A DNA stretch of 64,000 bases, from assembly GCA_046349855.1 (NCBI GenBank), contig JAXMBM010000022.1:1-64000 (forward strand). Direction: 5' to 3'. Both the position numbers and the translations under genes were made by a program. Shown in pieces: positions 36,313 through 45,581 of this stretch (position 1 is the first letter of the stretch; every line of letters starts with the position of its first letter). The stretch comes from CAIXSC01 sp046349855 (GTDB taxonomy: Bacteria > Planctomycetota > Planctomycetia > Pirellulales > Pirellulaceae). The notes under the pieces were generated by a model. That model was not told the origin of the DNA. It saw only the letters and a list, made by a program, of their open reading frames with translations, and ran no database searches.

Positions 36313-38352
36313 TCAGGGCGCCGCTCCCAGTGTCTGCTGCAGGAACATGGCCTCGACGGCGCGGGCGTAATCGGCGTTGTCCTTCTTCGCCAGGCCATGT
36401 CCTTCATTGCCGGCGAACACGGTCCAGACCGGCCGTCCCGCGGCACGTACCTTGGCGGCAATCTGCTCCGCTTCAAAGAATGGCACGCGGGGATCATTGC
36501 GGCCATGGATCACCAGCAGAGCCGCGCGAATCCGGTCGGCTTGATTCAACGGGCTGATGCGTTCCAGCACCGCGCGCATCTGCGGATCCCGCTCATCGCC
36601 ATACTCCGCCCGCCGCAGGTCGACGCGGTAGGCGGCCGTCCGTTCCAGAAAGGTGAGAAAGTTGGCGATGCCCACGATATCGATGCCCGCCTTGATCCGA
36701 TCGGGATAGTGCGTGAGCGAGGCCAGCACCATGAAGCCACCGTAGGAACCACCCGCGACCGCCACACGGGAGGCGTCGAGTTCCTCCTGACGGGCGATCC
36801 AATCGAGCAGCGCACCGATGTCTTTCACGCTGTCCTCGCGACGCTCGGCATTGTCCAACTTGAGATACGTCTTGCCGTAACCGGCGGACCCGCGCACGTT
36901 CGGATGGATCACCGCCAGTCCCAGCTCGTTGACCTGAAACTGCGAAACGCCGGAAAACAACGGCTGATACTGACTCTCCGGGCCGCCGTGAATATTGATC
37001 AACACCGGTACCTTTCGGGCCGCGGTCGCCGTCCGCGGACGATAGTAGTACGCCGGGATCGATCGCTGATCGAACGAGGGAAACTGAATCCGCTGCGGCC
37101 GCACGAAGGAGGCCGGATCGAGCCCGCCGACCTCACTGAATGTCCAGCGTGTCAGTTTCCGGGTGGCCAGTTCCAGCGCGTAGGCGTCGGCCGGCGCATC
37201 GGGCCGCGCGAGCGTGAATCCAAGCTGTCGTCCGTCCGGCGAGAACTCGAGCCCCGCGACGATCCCCAGCGGCAACGGCAGTTCGCTCCGCGGTCCTTTC
37301 CCGCCGGGGAGCAGGTAGAGTTTGCTGGCACCATCTTCATTCACGGTAAACGCTACGTCCCCCGAGCGCGGTTCCACTTCGATGTCGACCACGTCCCAGG
37401 GAATGTCGTCGGTCAGCCAGTCGTAGCGGCCGGCGGCCCGATCGAAGCGGGCCAGGCGCCGGAACTCGCTCCCGGCATCGGTTGCCACGTAGATCGACTT
37501 GCCGTCGGCGGCGAAGGCCAGCGGCCCGAACGCGGCCGCTTCCTCGGTCGGCCGCGGCAGGTCGACGCGCTCCCCGGACTCGACTTCCAGCAGCGCCGGA
37601 TACGATTCGTTGATCGAGACATAACGGATCAGCACCAGCGAGCGGCCATCGTGGGACCAGTCGGCAACGCTCCAGGTCTGCCGATCCACCTGCATCAGCA
37701 GGCGCGGTTCGGCGGTCGACCGCGGGTCACTCAGGTACAGATCCATGTCGCGGCCATTCCGCCGGTTGCTCGACACGACGATCGCTCTTCCGTCCGGTCG
37801 CACCGCCTGCAGATTGTTCCGCGATTTCCCATCGGTCAGGCGGGTCACGCGGAACTGGCGTGGTTCCAGCAGATGCAGCTGATTGTTCTCGTTCCCTCCC
37901 GCATCCATCGACACGAGGATCGCCGCATCCTTGGCCTGCGGCAGAAAGCTGCCCGACGCCGGTTCGTCAAAGAACGTGATCTGTTCGCGCCGGCCCCCGG
38001 GCTCGTACACCCGATGCAGCTGCACCGCATTGCCGAATCGCGTCGTGATCAGGATGCCGTCCCCTTCGGGCGACCAGCCGCGGAAGCCGGCGGCCCGCAC
38101 GTTCTGGTACTGGGCCAGCCGCGCCACCAGGGCCGGTGGCACCACCGGCACCTCACGCGTCTCGATCGCCGCCGGCTTGCGCGGATCAACTTCCTCGGCA
38201 CCTTGCCCGGCCCGCCACGCCGTTGCCAGGAGCAGCCCCAGCGTCAGCAGCGACACGGACACGGGCCCTGGCCTCCGTTCCGAGCCCCTGCGAGCCGAGT
38301 TCCTCACGCTGGCGTCCCCGCTGCTTCCGCGCGCCCGAATTGCTTCGCCCAT
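36313..38352 (-). CDS. S9 family prolyl oligopeptidase-type peptidase
   Basis: The protein is 679 residues from the ATG at 38352, which has an AGGGAG site. A longer in-frame extension to 38502 is Arg-rich and unlikely to be real. An N-terminal hydrophobic segment (about 32-47) suggests a signal peptide or anchor. The N-terminal half is a beta-propeller with WSPEGD/WSHDGRS-type blades. The C-terminal alpha/beta hydrolase domain has the nucleophile Ser536 in GGSYGGFM, Asp in HGRNDPRVPF and His in NEGHG, the triad order of dipeptidyl or acylaminoacyl peptidases. It probably degrades peptides in the periplasm. Confidence 0.93.
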   Translation of the reverse strand: MGEAIRARGSSGDASVRNSARRGSERRPGPVSVSLLTLGLLLATAWRAGQGAEEVDPRKPAAIETREVPVVPPALVARLAQYQNVRAAGFRGWSPEGDGILITTRFGNAVQLHRVYEPGGRREQITFFDEPASGSFLPQAKDAAILVSMDAGGNENNQLHLLEPRQFRVTRLTDGKSRNNLQAVRPDGRAIVVSSNRRNGRDMDLYLSDPRSTAEPRLLMQVDRQTWSVADWSHDGRSLVLIRYVSINESYPALLEVESGERVDLPRPTEEAAAFGPLAFAADGKSIYVATDAGSEFRRLARFDRAAGRYDWLTDDIPWDVVDIEVEPRSGDVAFTVNEDGASKLYLLPGGKGPRSELPLPLGIVAGLEFSPDGRQLGFTLARPDAPADAYALELATRKLTRWTFSEVGGLDPASFVRPQRIQFPSFDQRSIPAYYYRPRTATAARKVPVLINIHGGPESQYQPLFSGVSQFQVNELGLAVIHPNVRGSAGYGKTYLKLDNAERREDSVKDIGALLDWIARQEELDASRVAVAGGSYGGFMVLASLTHYPDRIKAGIDIVGIANFLTFLERTAAYRVDLRRAEYGDERDPQMRAVLERISPLNQADRIRAALLVIHGRNDPRVPFFEAEQIAAKVRAAGRPVWTVFAGNEGHGLAKKDNADYARAVEAMFLQQTLGAAP

Positions 38353-38393
38353 GGTCAGCTGCTCCCTGAATGTCGGTTGTCGTTTCCTTCCAC

Positions 38394-39737
38394 TTACCCG
38401 CAAGGCGGTCGCACGTCCCAGGCCAGCTGACGCGCGCACCAGGCGGCCACGTCGAGCAGCGAGTAATCGGTATCGGCCCCGCCCACCAGTTGTAGACCAC
38501 ACGGAAGTCCGGCCTCACTCAGACCGCACGGGATCGTCACGGTGGGTATCCCCGCAAAACTCCACGGCGCATTGAAGCGTGGATCGCCGGTCGAATCGAG
38601 CTTCGGGGCCGGCGTGACGGTGGACGGCATCAGCGCCACGGTGTGGTCTCCCAGCAGGCGCTGCATGGCCGCCCGGAATTCGCGCCGCCGCGCCAGCGCC
38701 AAGGCGTAGCGCCCCGTTTCCCATTCCTGACGATCGATTTCCAGTCCGTCGCGGATCAAGGTGGCGACGTGCGGTCCAAACTGTGCCGGATGGCGGAGGA
38801 AATCGAGGCGATGTACCTGAGCTGCCTCGCGCGCCATCAAATCTCGATGGTGGCGATGGACGTCGACAAACTCGGCGGGCAGCGCGGCCGTCGTGCACGT
38901 GGCCCCGGCCGAGCGGAGTATGTCCAGCGCCCGTTCGCAGGCTGCCTGGACTTCGGCATCGGCGGTCGTGAGGAAGTAGTCGCGAAACACGACGAACCGA
39001 GTATTGGGCAACGTACCCTCGGCGGGTGCCTGCCACGGCGGCACGGCGGGTCGAGCCCCGCGGTCCATGCACCAGAACAACAGCTGCAGATCCTCGACCG
39101 TGCGTGCCAGCGGCCCGACGTGATCCAGATGATGACTCACCGGTACGACGAATTCGGTCGGCACACGGCCATACGTCGGTTTGAAACCGGTGATTCCACA
39201 GAAGCTGGCCGGCCGAATGATCGAGCCGCCGGTCTGGGAACCGAGCGCCGCGGGGCACATCCCCGCTGCGACGGCCGCCGCGCTCCCGCTGCTCGACCCA
39301 CCCGGCGTGAACGCCGGATTCCACGGATTGACCGTCGCGGCCGGGTCAAAGCAGGCGAATTCCGTGGTCACCGTCTTACCCAGGATGATCGCGCCGGCCT
39401 GACGCAGCCCGGCAATCACCGGCGCGTCCTCGGTGGCCCAGCAGTTCGCGCGGAGAGGCGACCCTGCCCGCGTCCGCCAGCCGGCCACGTCGATCAGGTC
39501 CTTGATACCGAGCGGAATCCCGTGCAGCGGCCCCAGATCTTCACCGGCGTCCAGTCGCGCTCCCAGGCGGTCGGCGACGGCCCGCGCCTCCGCCAGATCG
39601 TAATCCACCCAGGCGTGCAGACGCGGTTCCAGCCGCTCGATCGCCTCCGCGCAGCACTCCACCAGATCGCGTGGCCGCGCCCGACGCTCCCGAAACGCCC
39701 GCCCCGCTTCGACCATCGTCGGCATCTGCGCAAACAT
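38394..39737 (-). CDS. Amidase-signature family amidase
   Basis: The 447-residue protein has the amidase-signature Ser-cisSer-Lys arrangement: Lys79 in GIPLGIKDLID, the serine-rich GGSSSGS at 146-152 and the nucleophile Ser172 in GSQTGGSIIRPA. It resembles general amidases and AtzF/GatA-type enzymes. There is no gatB or gatC nearby, so it is not a glutamyl-tRNA amidotransferase subunit by context. Its stop lies 41 bp before the peptidase start, so the two may share a transcript. The substrate is unknown. Confidence 0.93.
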   Translation of the reverse strand: MFAQMPTMVEAGRAFRERRARPRDLVECCAEAIERLEPRLHAWVDYDLAEARAVADRLGARLDAGEDLGPLHGIPLGIKDLIDVAGWRTRAGSPLRANCWATEDAPVIAGLRQAGAIILGKTVTTEFACFDPAATVNPWNPAFTPGGSSSGSAAAVAAGMCPAALGSQTGGSIIRPASFCGITGFKPTYGRVPTEFVVPVSHHLDHVGPLARTVEDLQLLFWCMDRGARPAVPPWQAPAEGTLPNTRFVVFRDYFLTTADAEVQAACERALDILRSAGATCTTAALPAEFVDVHRHHRDLMAREAAQVHRLDFLRHPAQFGPHVATLIRDGLEIDRQEWETGRYALALARRREFRAAMQRLLGDHTVALMPSTVTPAPKLDSTGDPRFNAPWSFAGIPTVTIPCGLSEAGLPCGLQLVGGADTDYSLLDVAAWCARQLAWDVRPPCG

Positions 39738-39882
39738 CGCCTCTCCCTTTCCGTCTCCCCCTCGCGCATCGCGACCTCAGCGGCCCCGGCGTGCAGAACG
39801 AGGGCGGGACAAGTATCGTATGAGGAAGTCGCCGTTTGTAGATGACATCCCACTCCTTCTCCTCGTGAACTCCCCTTATTCC

Positions 39883-40404
39883 ATGGCGTCTCCATCGTCG
39901 TACCAGCATCAACCCAGTCAAGTCGCCGCCACGGCCTTCCTTGCCCGCAATGCCACCGTGCTGGGGGACGTCACGATCGGCGAAGAATCGAGCATCTGGT
40001 ACGGAGCGGTCGTGCGCGGCGACACGGCACCGATCCGCATCGGCCGCCAGACCAATGTCCAGGACCTGTCCTGCCTGCACGCCGACGACGGCTTTCCCTG
40101 CTCGATCGGAGACCGCGTGACGATCGGCCATGGAGCCATCGTGCACGGAGCGACCGTCGAAGACGACGCGTTGATCGGCATGCGGGCCGTCGTCATGAAC
40201 GGCGCCATCATTGGCGCCGGGAGCATCGTGGGTGTCGGCGCGGTCGTGACCGAAGGCGCGCGGATCCCTCCCGGTTCCATCGCCCTGGGAATCCCGGCAC
40301 GCGTGATCCGTCGCGTGGAACCGGAAGATGCCGAACGCCTCCGCCACGCGGTCGAACATTACGTGGGCGCCGCACGTGAGGCCGCTCAGGCCCAGGGACA
40401 ATAA
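39883..40404 (+). CDS. Gamma-class carbonic anhydrase-like hexapeptide protein
   Basis: The protein is 173 residues from the ATG at 39883; a longer in-frame start at 39820 adds a poorly conserved tail. It is a left-handed beta-helix with hexapeptide repeats (VLGDVTIGEESSIWYGAVVR, IGDRVTIGHGAIVHG, VGVGAVVTEG). His66, His83 and His88 match the zinc ligands of gamma-carbonic anhydrases. It could hydrate CO2, or be a YrdA/PaaY-like relative with no proven activity. Confidence 0.88.
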   Translation: MASPSSYQHQPSQVAATAFLARNATVLGDVTIGEESSIWYGAVVRGDTAPIRIGRQTNVQDLSCLHADDGFPCSIGDRVTIGHGAIVHGATVEDDALIGMRAVVMNGAIIGAGSIVGVGAVVTEGARIPPGSIALGIPARVIRRVEPEDAERLRHAVEHYVGAAREAAQAQGQ

Positions 40405-40505
40405 CCAGATACGACGCTGCGGACCAGGGCGGAACAGTGGCGAGTAATTCGGGCGGCCGGCGTTTCTCGCGGTGCGGGGACGTGAGGTGACGCGCGGTAA
40501 GGCGG

Positions 40506-41066
40506 TCAGTGCTTCGCGCAGGCGGCAGCCAGCGAGCAGCTGGCGCAACCGCCTGACGTCCCACAGCCCGCCGCCGCGGCGGTGCCGCAGTCGGGACCGC
40601 ACCCGGCTTCCAGCGTCTCGGCAAACTGGCGGAAGCGAACCGTGGCGTCATACTCCGCCGCCAGGTCGGCCGTGATTTCGGCGGCCTCCGCCGGCGGCGG
40701 GCCGAGGAAATAGAAGTACAGCGACTGACCATCGAACAGATGCTCGACCTCCATCAGCACCGCCGGCACCTGACGCTCCGCCAGCAACCGCTGGCAAGCC
40801 GCAAAGGCCTCATCCTGCAGGCGGGTGAGGCGCGCAATCAGCAGATCGTCTTCGACCGTCACACGGCGGAGCAGTTGCCCGTCGGCCTCATCCGGCGGCA
40901 GGGAACGGTCCGAACACGCCAAAACCTCGCCGACCTCCAGTCCGCGACGGGTACGACAGATGACCCGGCATCCCCGTGGGTACTCGACCGGCTCAACGGG
41001 CAGCAGACGTCCCACCTGCCCGAAGCGACCAAGACGTACAACGTGGGGGACGAACATGGGCACCAT
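40506..41066 (-). CDS. PSP1 domain protein (RicT/YaaT-like)
   Basis: The protein is 186 residues from the start at 41066; Met at 41057 is an alternative, and the frame extends to 41144. The PSP1 C-terminal conserved region covers about residues 25-145 (RRGLEVGEVLACSD, HLFDGQSLYFYFLG, AAEYDATVRFRQF). The tail has nine or so cysteines in a Gly/Ala-rich setting (CGPDCGTAAAAGCG...), which could bind metal. The cysteine-rich tail and position beside bioB are notable; the function in planctomycetes is unknown. Confidence 0.78.
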   Translation of the reverse strand: MVPMFVPHVVRLGRFGQVGRLLPVEPVEYPRGCRVICRTRRGLEVGEVLACSDRSLPPDEADGQLLRRVTVEDDLLIARLTRLQDEAFAACQRLLAERQVPAVLMEVEHLFDGQSLYFYFLGPPPAEAAEITADLAAEYDATVRFRQFAETLEAGCGPDCGTAAAAGCGTSGGCASCSLAAACAKH

Positions 41067-41142
41067 CGACGAAAAGGGAGGGAAAGTGTTATCATTCTGA
41101 CTCGTTTCGCCGCTACGGCAAGTCCGCTTCCCGTCCTCAGGC

Positions 41143-41159
41143 ACGCCTCGGTGAGGCGT
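41143..41159 (+). promoter_or_regulatory. Hairpin in the bioB leader
   Basis: ACGCCTC-GGT-GAGGCGT is a perfect 7-bp stem ending 8 nt before the bioB ATG and followed by CTTT. It could act as an attenuator or mask the ribosome site. No biotin-repressor site is recognised. Confidence 0.4.
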
Positions 41160-41167
41160 CTTTCCGC

Positions 41168-42229
41168 ATGACTCCCGCGACCGCTCAGGAAAACCCGCCA
41201 GCCTCCGAGACGTCTCCGCTGCGTGGTCCGTGGCACGCCCTGGCCGATCGCGTCCTGGCAGGTCACCGGATCGACGAAACCGAAGGGCTGTCGATCCTCC
41301 AGTGCCCGGACGACGAGTTGCTCGATCTGCTCGCCGCCACCTTTCGCGTGCGCCGCCGCTACTGGGGCCGGACAGTGCAGCTGTATTTTCTCATGAACGC
41401 CAAGAGCGGCCTGTGCCCCGAGGACTGTTCGTACTGCTCGCAGTCCAAGGTCTCGAACGCCGAGATTCCCCGCTACAACTTCCTCAGCCGCGACAAGATT
41501 CTGGAAGGGGCGAAAATCGCGGCCTCCCAACAGGCCCGTACCTACTGCATGGTCATTTCCGCCCGCGGACCGAACGAGCGGGAGATGCAGGCAGTCGAAG
41601 AACTCGTCCCCCTCATCAAGTCCCAGTACGATCTCGACGTCTGCGCGTGCCTCGGCCTGCTGACCCCGGAACAGGCCCAGCGACTCAAGGCCTGCGGCGT
41701 CGATACGGTCAATCACAATCTCAATACGAGCGAAGACTACTACGGCGAAATCTGCTCGACCCACAGCTACCAGGATCGCGTGGCTACGCTGCAAGCGGTC
41801 CGCGCCGCCGGCCTCAAGCTGTGCTCGGGCGGCATCATCGGCATGGGTGAACAGGATCTCGACGTCGTGCGCATGGCTTTCGCCCTGCGGGAACTGCAGG
41901 TCGAGTCGATTCCGCTGAACTTCCTCAACGCCATCGACGGTACCCCCTTGGCCGGCTCCGACCGACTCAACCCGCGCTACTGTCTGAAGGCGCTGGCCCT
42001 GTACCGACTGGCCAACCCCGCCGCGGAAATCCGCATCGCGGGAGGACGCGAATTGCATCTGGGTAGCCTGCAGGCCCTCGGACTGTACGCCGCCAACTCA
42101 CTGTTCGTCGGCGACTACCTGACGACGCGCGGCCAGGCGCCGGCGGCCGATTACAAGATGATCGCCGAGCTGGGATTCGAGGTCACCAAGGCCGAAGACG
42201 TGGAATCGTGCGGCCAGCACGTGGAGTGA
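41168..42229 (+). CDS. bioB: Biotin synthase
   Basis: The 353-residue radical-SAM enzyme inserts sulfur into dethiobiotin. The ATG at 41168 is preferred to the longer in-frame ORF. The SAM-cluster motif CPEDCSYC is at 83-90 (CX3CX2C). Other BioB features are SKVSNAEIPRYNF, YCMVISARGP, a CACLGLLTPEQ segment and VDTVNHNLNTSEDYY. The C-terminal half includes IPLNFLNAIDGTPL and the RIAGGREL motif. No other bio genes are adjacent. A hairpin precedes the start. It is divergent from the PSP1 gene. Confidence 0.97.
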   Translation: MTPATAQENPPASETSPLRGPWHALADRVLAGHRIDETEGLSILQCPDDELLDLLAATFRVRRRYWGRTVQLYFLMNAKSGLCPEDCSYCSQSKVSNAEIPRYNFLSRDKILEGAKIAASQQARTYCMVISARGPNEREMQAVEELVPLIKSQYDLDVCACLGLLTPEQAQRLKACGVDTVNHNLNTSEDYYGEICSTHSYQDRVATLQAVRAAGLKLCSGGIIGMGEQDLDVVRMAFALRELQVESIPLNFLNAIDGTPLAGSDRLNPRYCLKALALYRLANPAAEIRIAGGRELHLGSLQALGLYAANSLFVGDYLTTRGQAPAADYKMIAELGFEVTKAEDVESCGQHVE

Positions 42230-42304
42230 TCCGACTCGAGGGGATAGCATTCGACGGGCATCACTCGACGGGCGACGTTCGAGGGGGCGTCACTCAAGCA
42301 CCGG

Positions 42305-43324
42305 CTACAGCCCGGGAGCCACTCGCAGCACGCGTCCCGACTTGGTCCCGTCGCTGCCCGCTGGTCCCAGCGAGGCGATCAGCAGTTCGCCATCGCCGCG
42401 GAACGCCAGCGCAACGGGACGCTCGAGTGCAACGATTTTCCGCGTCGTCATCGCCGGCAGTCCGTCCTTGAATGCGGACACCAGTTGATACAGGCCCGCA
42501 TCCGCCGGCCGATTCCAGGCCAGATCGAGGGCATAGAGCTGGCCCGTTTTGGGGCTGTAATCCACAGCCACGATGTCGTGCAGGCCGGTCGGCAGACTCA
42601 GCAACAACCGCCCCGAATTAAGGTTGTAGAAGCTCAGCAGGCTGTCGCCCGGCTGGTCGAGCGTACCGGCCTGACCCACGACCACTTCCCCGCGCGGGCT
42701 GGTCGCCAGAGCCGCCGGACTGCTCCGTCCCACCAATTCCCGCGTGGCGATCAGCTGGGTGGCAGCATGCCATTTTTCCCCCGTACGAATCGCCCGGTAG
42801 AGCCAGCCTTGCGGTTCGTCCGCCGAACCTCCCAGCACAACCGCCGACTGGTTCCAGGCTACCGCTCCCAAACCCACCGCAGACCGTTGCGCGCCGCGTG
42901 CGGTGAAGGGGCCCAGCTTGGCCAGCGGTGCGGCATAATCGACGGGTGGCTGGCTCGCTTCCGGAATCCGGTACACCCGAGCCGCATCGAGCCCCTCCGC
43001 CGCTCCACCGTCAAACACGACGACGGTCTGTTTGTCGATCATCGCGAGCGCCCCTGGACCGGCGCGCAGCGAGTCGCCCGGCCCGTACGCAGCCGTGGGA
43101 AAGCCCACGACGACCGGAACGGTCTTCTGGCCGTCGACCCGCAGGATGCGTCCCGCTCCCGCTTCGCTGACGAACGTGGCCCCTGACTCGCGATCGACCG
43201 TCACCCCCAAGGGCGTATTGAGCCCCGTGAGCAGAGGCTCGGCAACCACCTGCGCCCGGACGTCGCTCGCTGCACACCAGGCCAGGAGCGACAACAGAAT
43301 CGTCAGACCGGCGGCTCGTGCCAT
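42305..43324 (-). CDS. Secreted NHL/SMP-30-like beta-propeller protein
   Basis: The protein is 339 residues from the ATG at 43324, which has a GAGGAT site; the upstream extension is unlikely. Residues 1-24 are a clear signal peptide ending in VRA-Q. The body has repeats of the form TGLNTPLGVTVDRESGATFVSE and VAVDYSPKTGQLYALDLAW, resembling NHL or SMP-30/gluconolactonase propeller blades. No catalytic residues can be assigned. It lies downstream of leuD on the same strand, though the relation may be accidental. Confidence 0.65.
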   Translation of the reverse strand: MARAAGLTILLSLLAWCAASDVRAQVVAEPLLTGLNTPLGVTVDRESGATFVSEAGAGRILRVDGQKTVPVVVGFPTAAYGPGDSLRAGPGALAMIDKQTVVVFDGGAAEGLDAARVYRIPEASQPPVDYAAPLAKLGPFTARGAQRSAVGLGAVAWNQSAVVLGGSADEPQGWLYRAIRTGEKWHAATQLIATRELVGRSSPAALATSPRGEVVVGQAGTLDQPGDSLLSFYNLNSGRLLLSLPTGLHDIVAVDYSPKTGQLYALDLAWNRPADAGLYQLVSAFKDGLPAMTTRKIVALERPVALAFRGDGELLIASLGPAGSDGTKSGRVLRVAPGL

Positions 43325-43355
43325 GGTGATCCTCTGCGGCCGACAGGAAGGAAAA

Positions 43356-43946
43356 TCAGACCGGACGAGCGGCCTCGAAGCGGGCAATCTTGTCTTCGTG
43401 ACGCAACGTCAATGCAATATCGTCCCAGCCGTGCAGCAGGCACTCGCGGCGGAACGGATCGACGGTGAACGGCAGATCGAGTCCGTGGTCATCGCGCAGC
43501 CGGTTGGCGTTCAGGTCGACGGTGAGTCGGTAGCCAGCATGGGTCGCCACGCGGGTGAACAGCTGCTGAATCTCCTCTTCGCTCAACCGAATCGGCAGCA
43601 CGCCGTTCTTGAAGCAGTTATTGAAGAAAATGTCCGCGAAACTTGGGGCAATCACCGCCCGAAAGCCGTAGTTCTCGATCGCCCAGACGGCATGCTCGCG
43701 GCTCGATCCGCAACCGAAATTCCGCCGAGCGACGAGGACCGAGGCACCGGCAAAGCGCGGCTGGTTCAATTCAAAAGCCGGATCGGGCTGACCGTCCGCC
43801 AGGTACCGCCAGTCGAAGAACAGGAAGTCCCCGTACCCGGTGCGCTCGATGCGTTTGAGGAACTGCTTGGGAATGATCTGATCGGTATCGACGTCGGCCC
43901 GATCCAGCGTCGCGACGAGTCCCGTGTGGACGGTGAACGGCTGCAT
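43356..43946 (-). CDS. leuD: 3-isopropylmalate dehydratase small subunit
   Basis: The protein is 196 residues from the ATG at 43946, beginning MQPFTVHTGLVATLDRADVD; the open frame extends further upstream into the leuC tail region. Family blocks are TDQIIPKQFLKRIERTGYGD, NFGCGSSREHAVWAIENYGF and APSFADIFFNNCFKNGVLPI. With LeuC it isomerises 2- to 3-isopropylmalate in leucine synthesis. It follows leuC by 37 bp on the same strand. Confidence 0.96.
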   Translation of the reverse strand: MQPFTVHTGLVATLDRADVDTDQIIPKQFLKRIERTGYGDFLFFDWRYLADGQPDPAFELNQPRFAGASVLVARRNFGCGSSREHAVWAIENYGFRAVIAPSFADIFFNNCFKNGVLPIRLSEEEIQQLFTRVATHAGYRLTVDLNANRLRDDHGLDLPFTVDPFRRECLLHGWDDIALTLRHEDKIARFEAARPV

Positions 43947-43983
43947 GAGTGAATCCTTGAATGGGGCGATGCGAGTGGTCGGA

Positions 43984-45402
<1,419 letters not shown>

Positions 45403-45581
45403 CGCAATTCAATTCGCTAGGAGGACAGGACCAGACGCTCGCCGCCGCGTCGCGGCAAAGGGCTGATTATAGCAGCCCGAGCGGCCGCGGGAATGACGCG
45501 TCCCGCGCCGCCGACCGTCCCTGTCCGTCCTGCGGGCGCTCGCTGCCCAGCCCGCCTGGTTAACGACTTTCGCCGGGCGAA

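Noticed and set aside
36397..38430. 677-residue plus-strand ORF
   Set aside because: Antisense shadow of the S9 peptidase.
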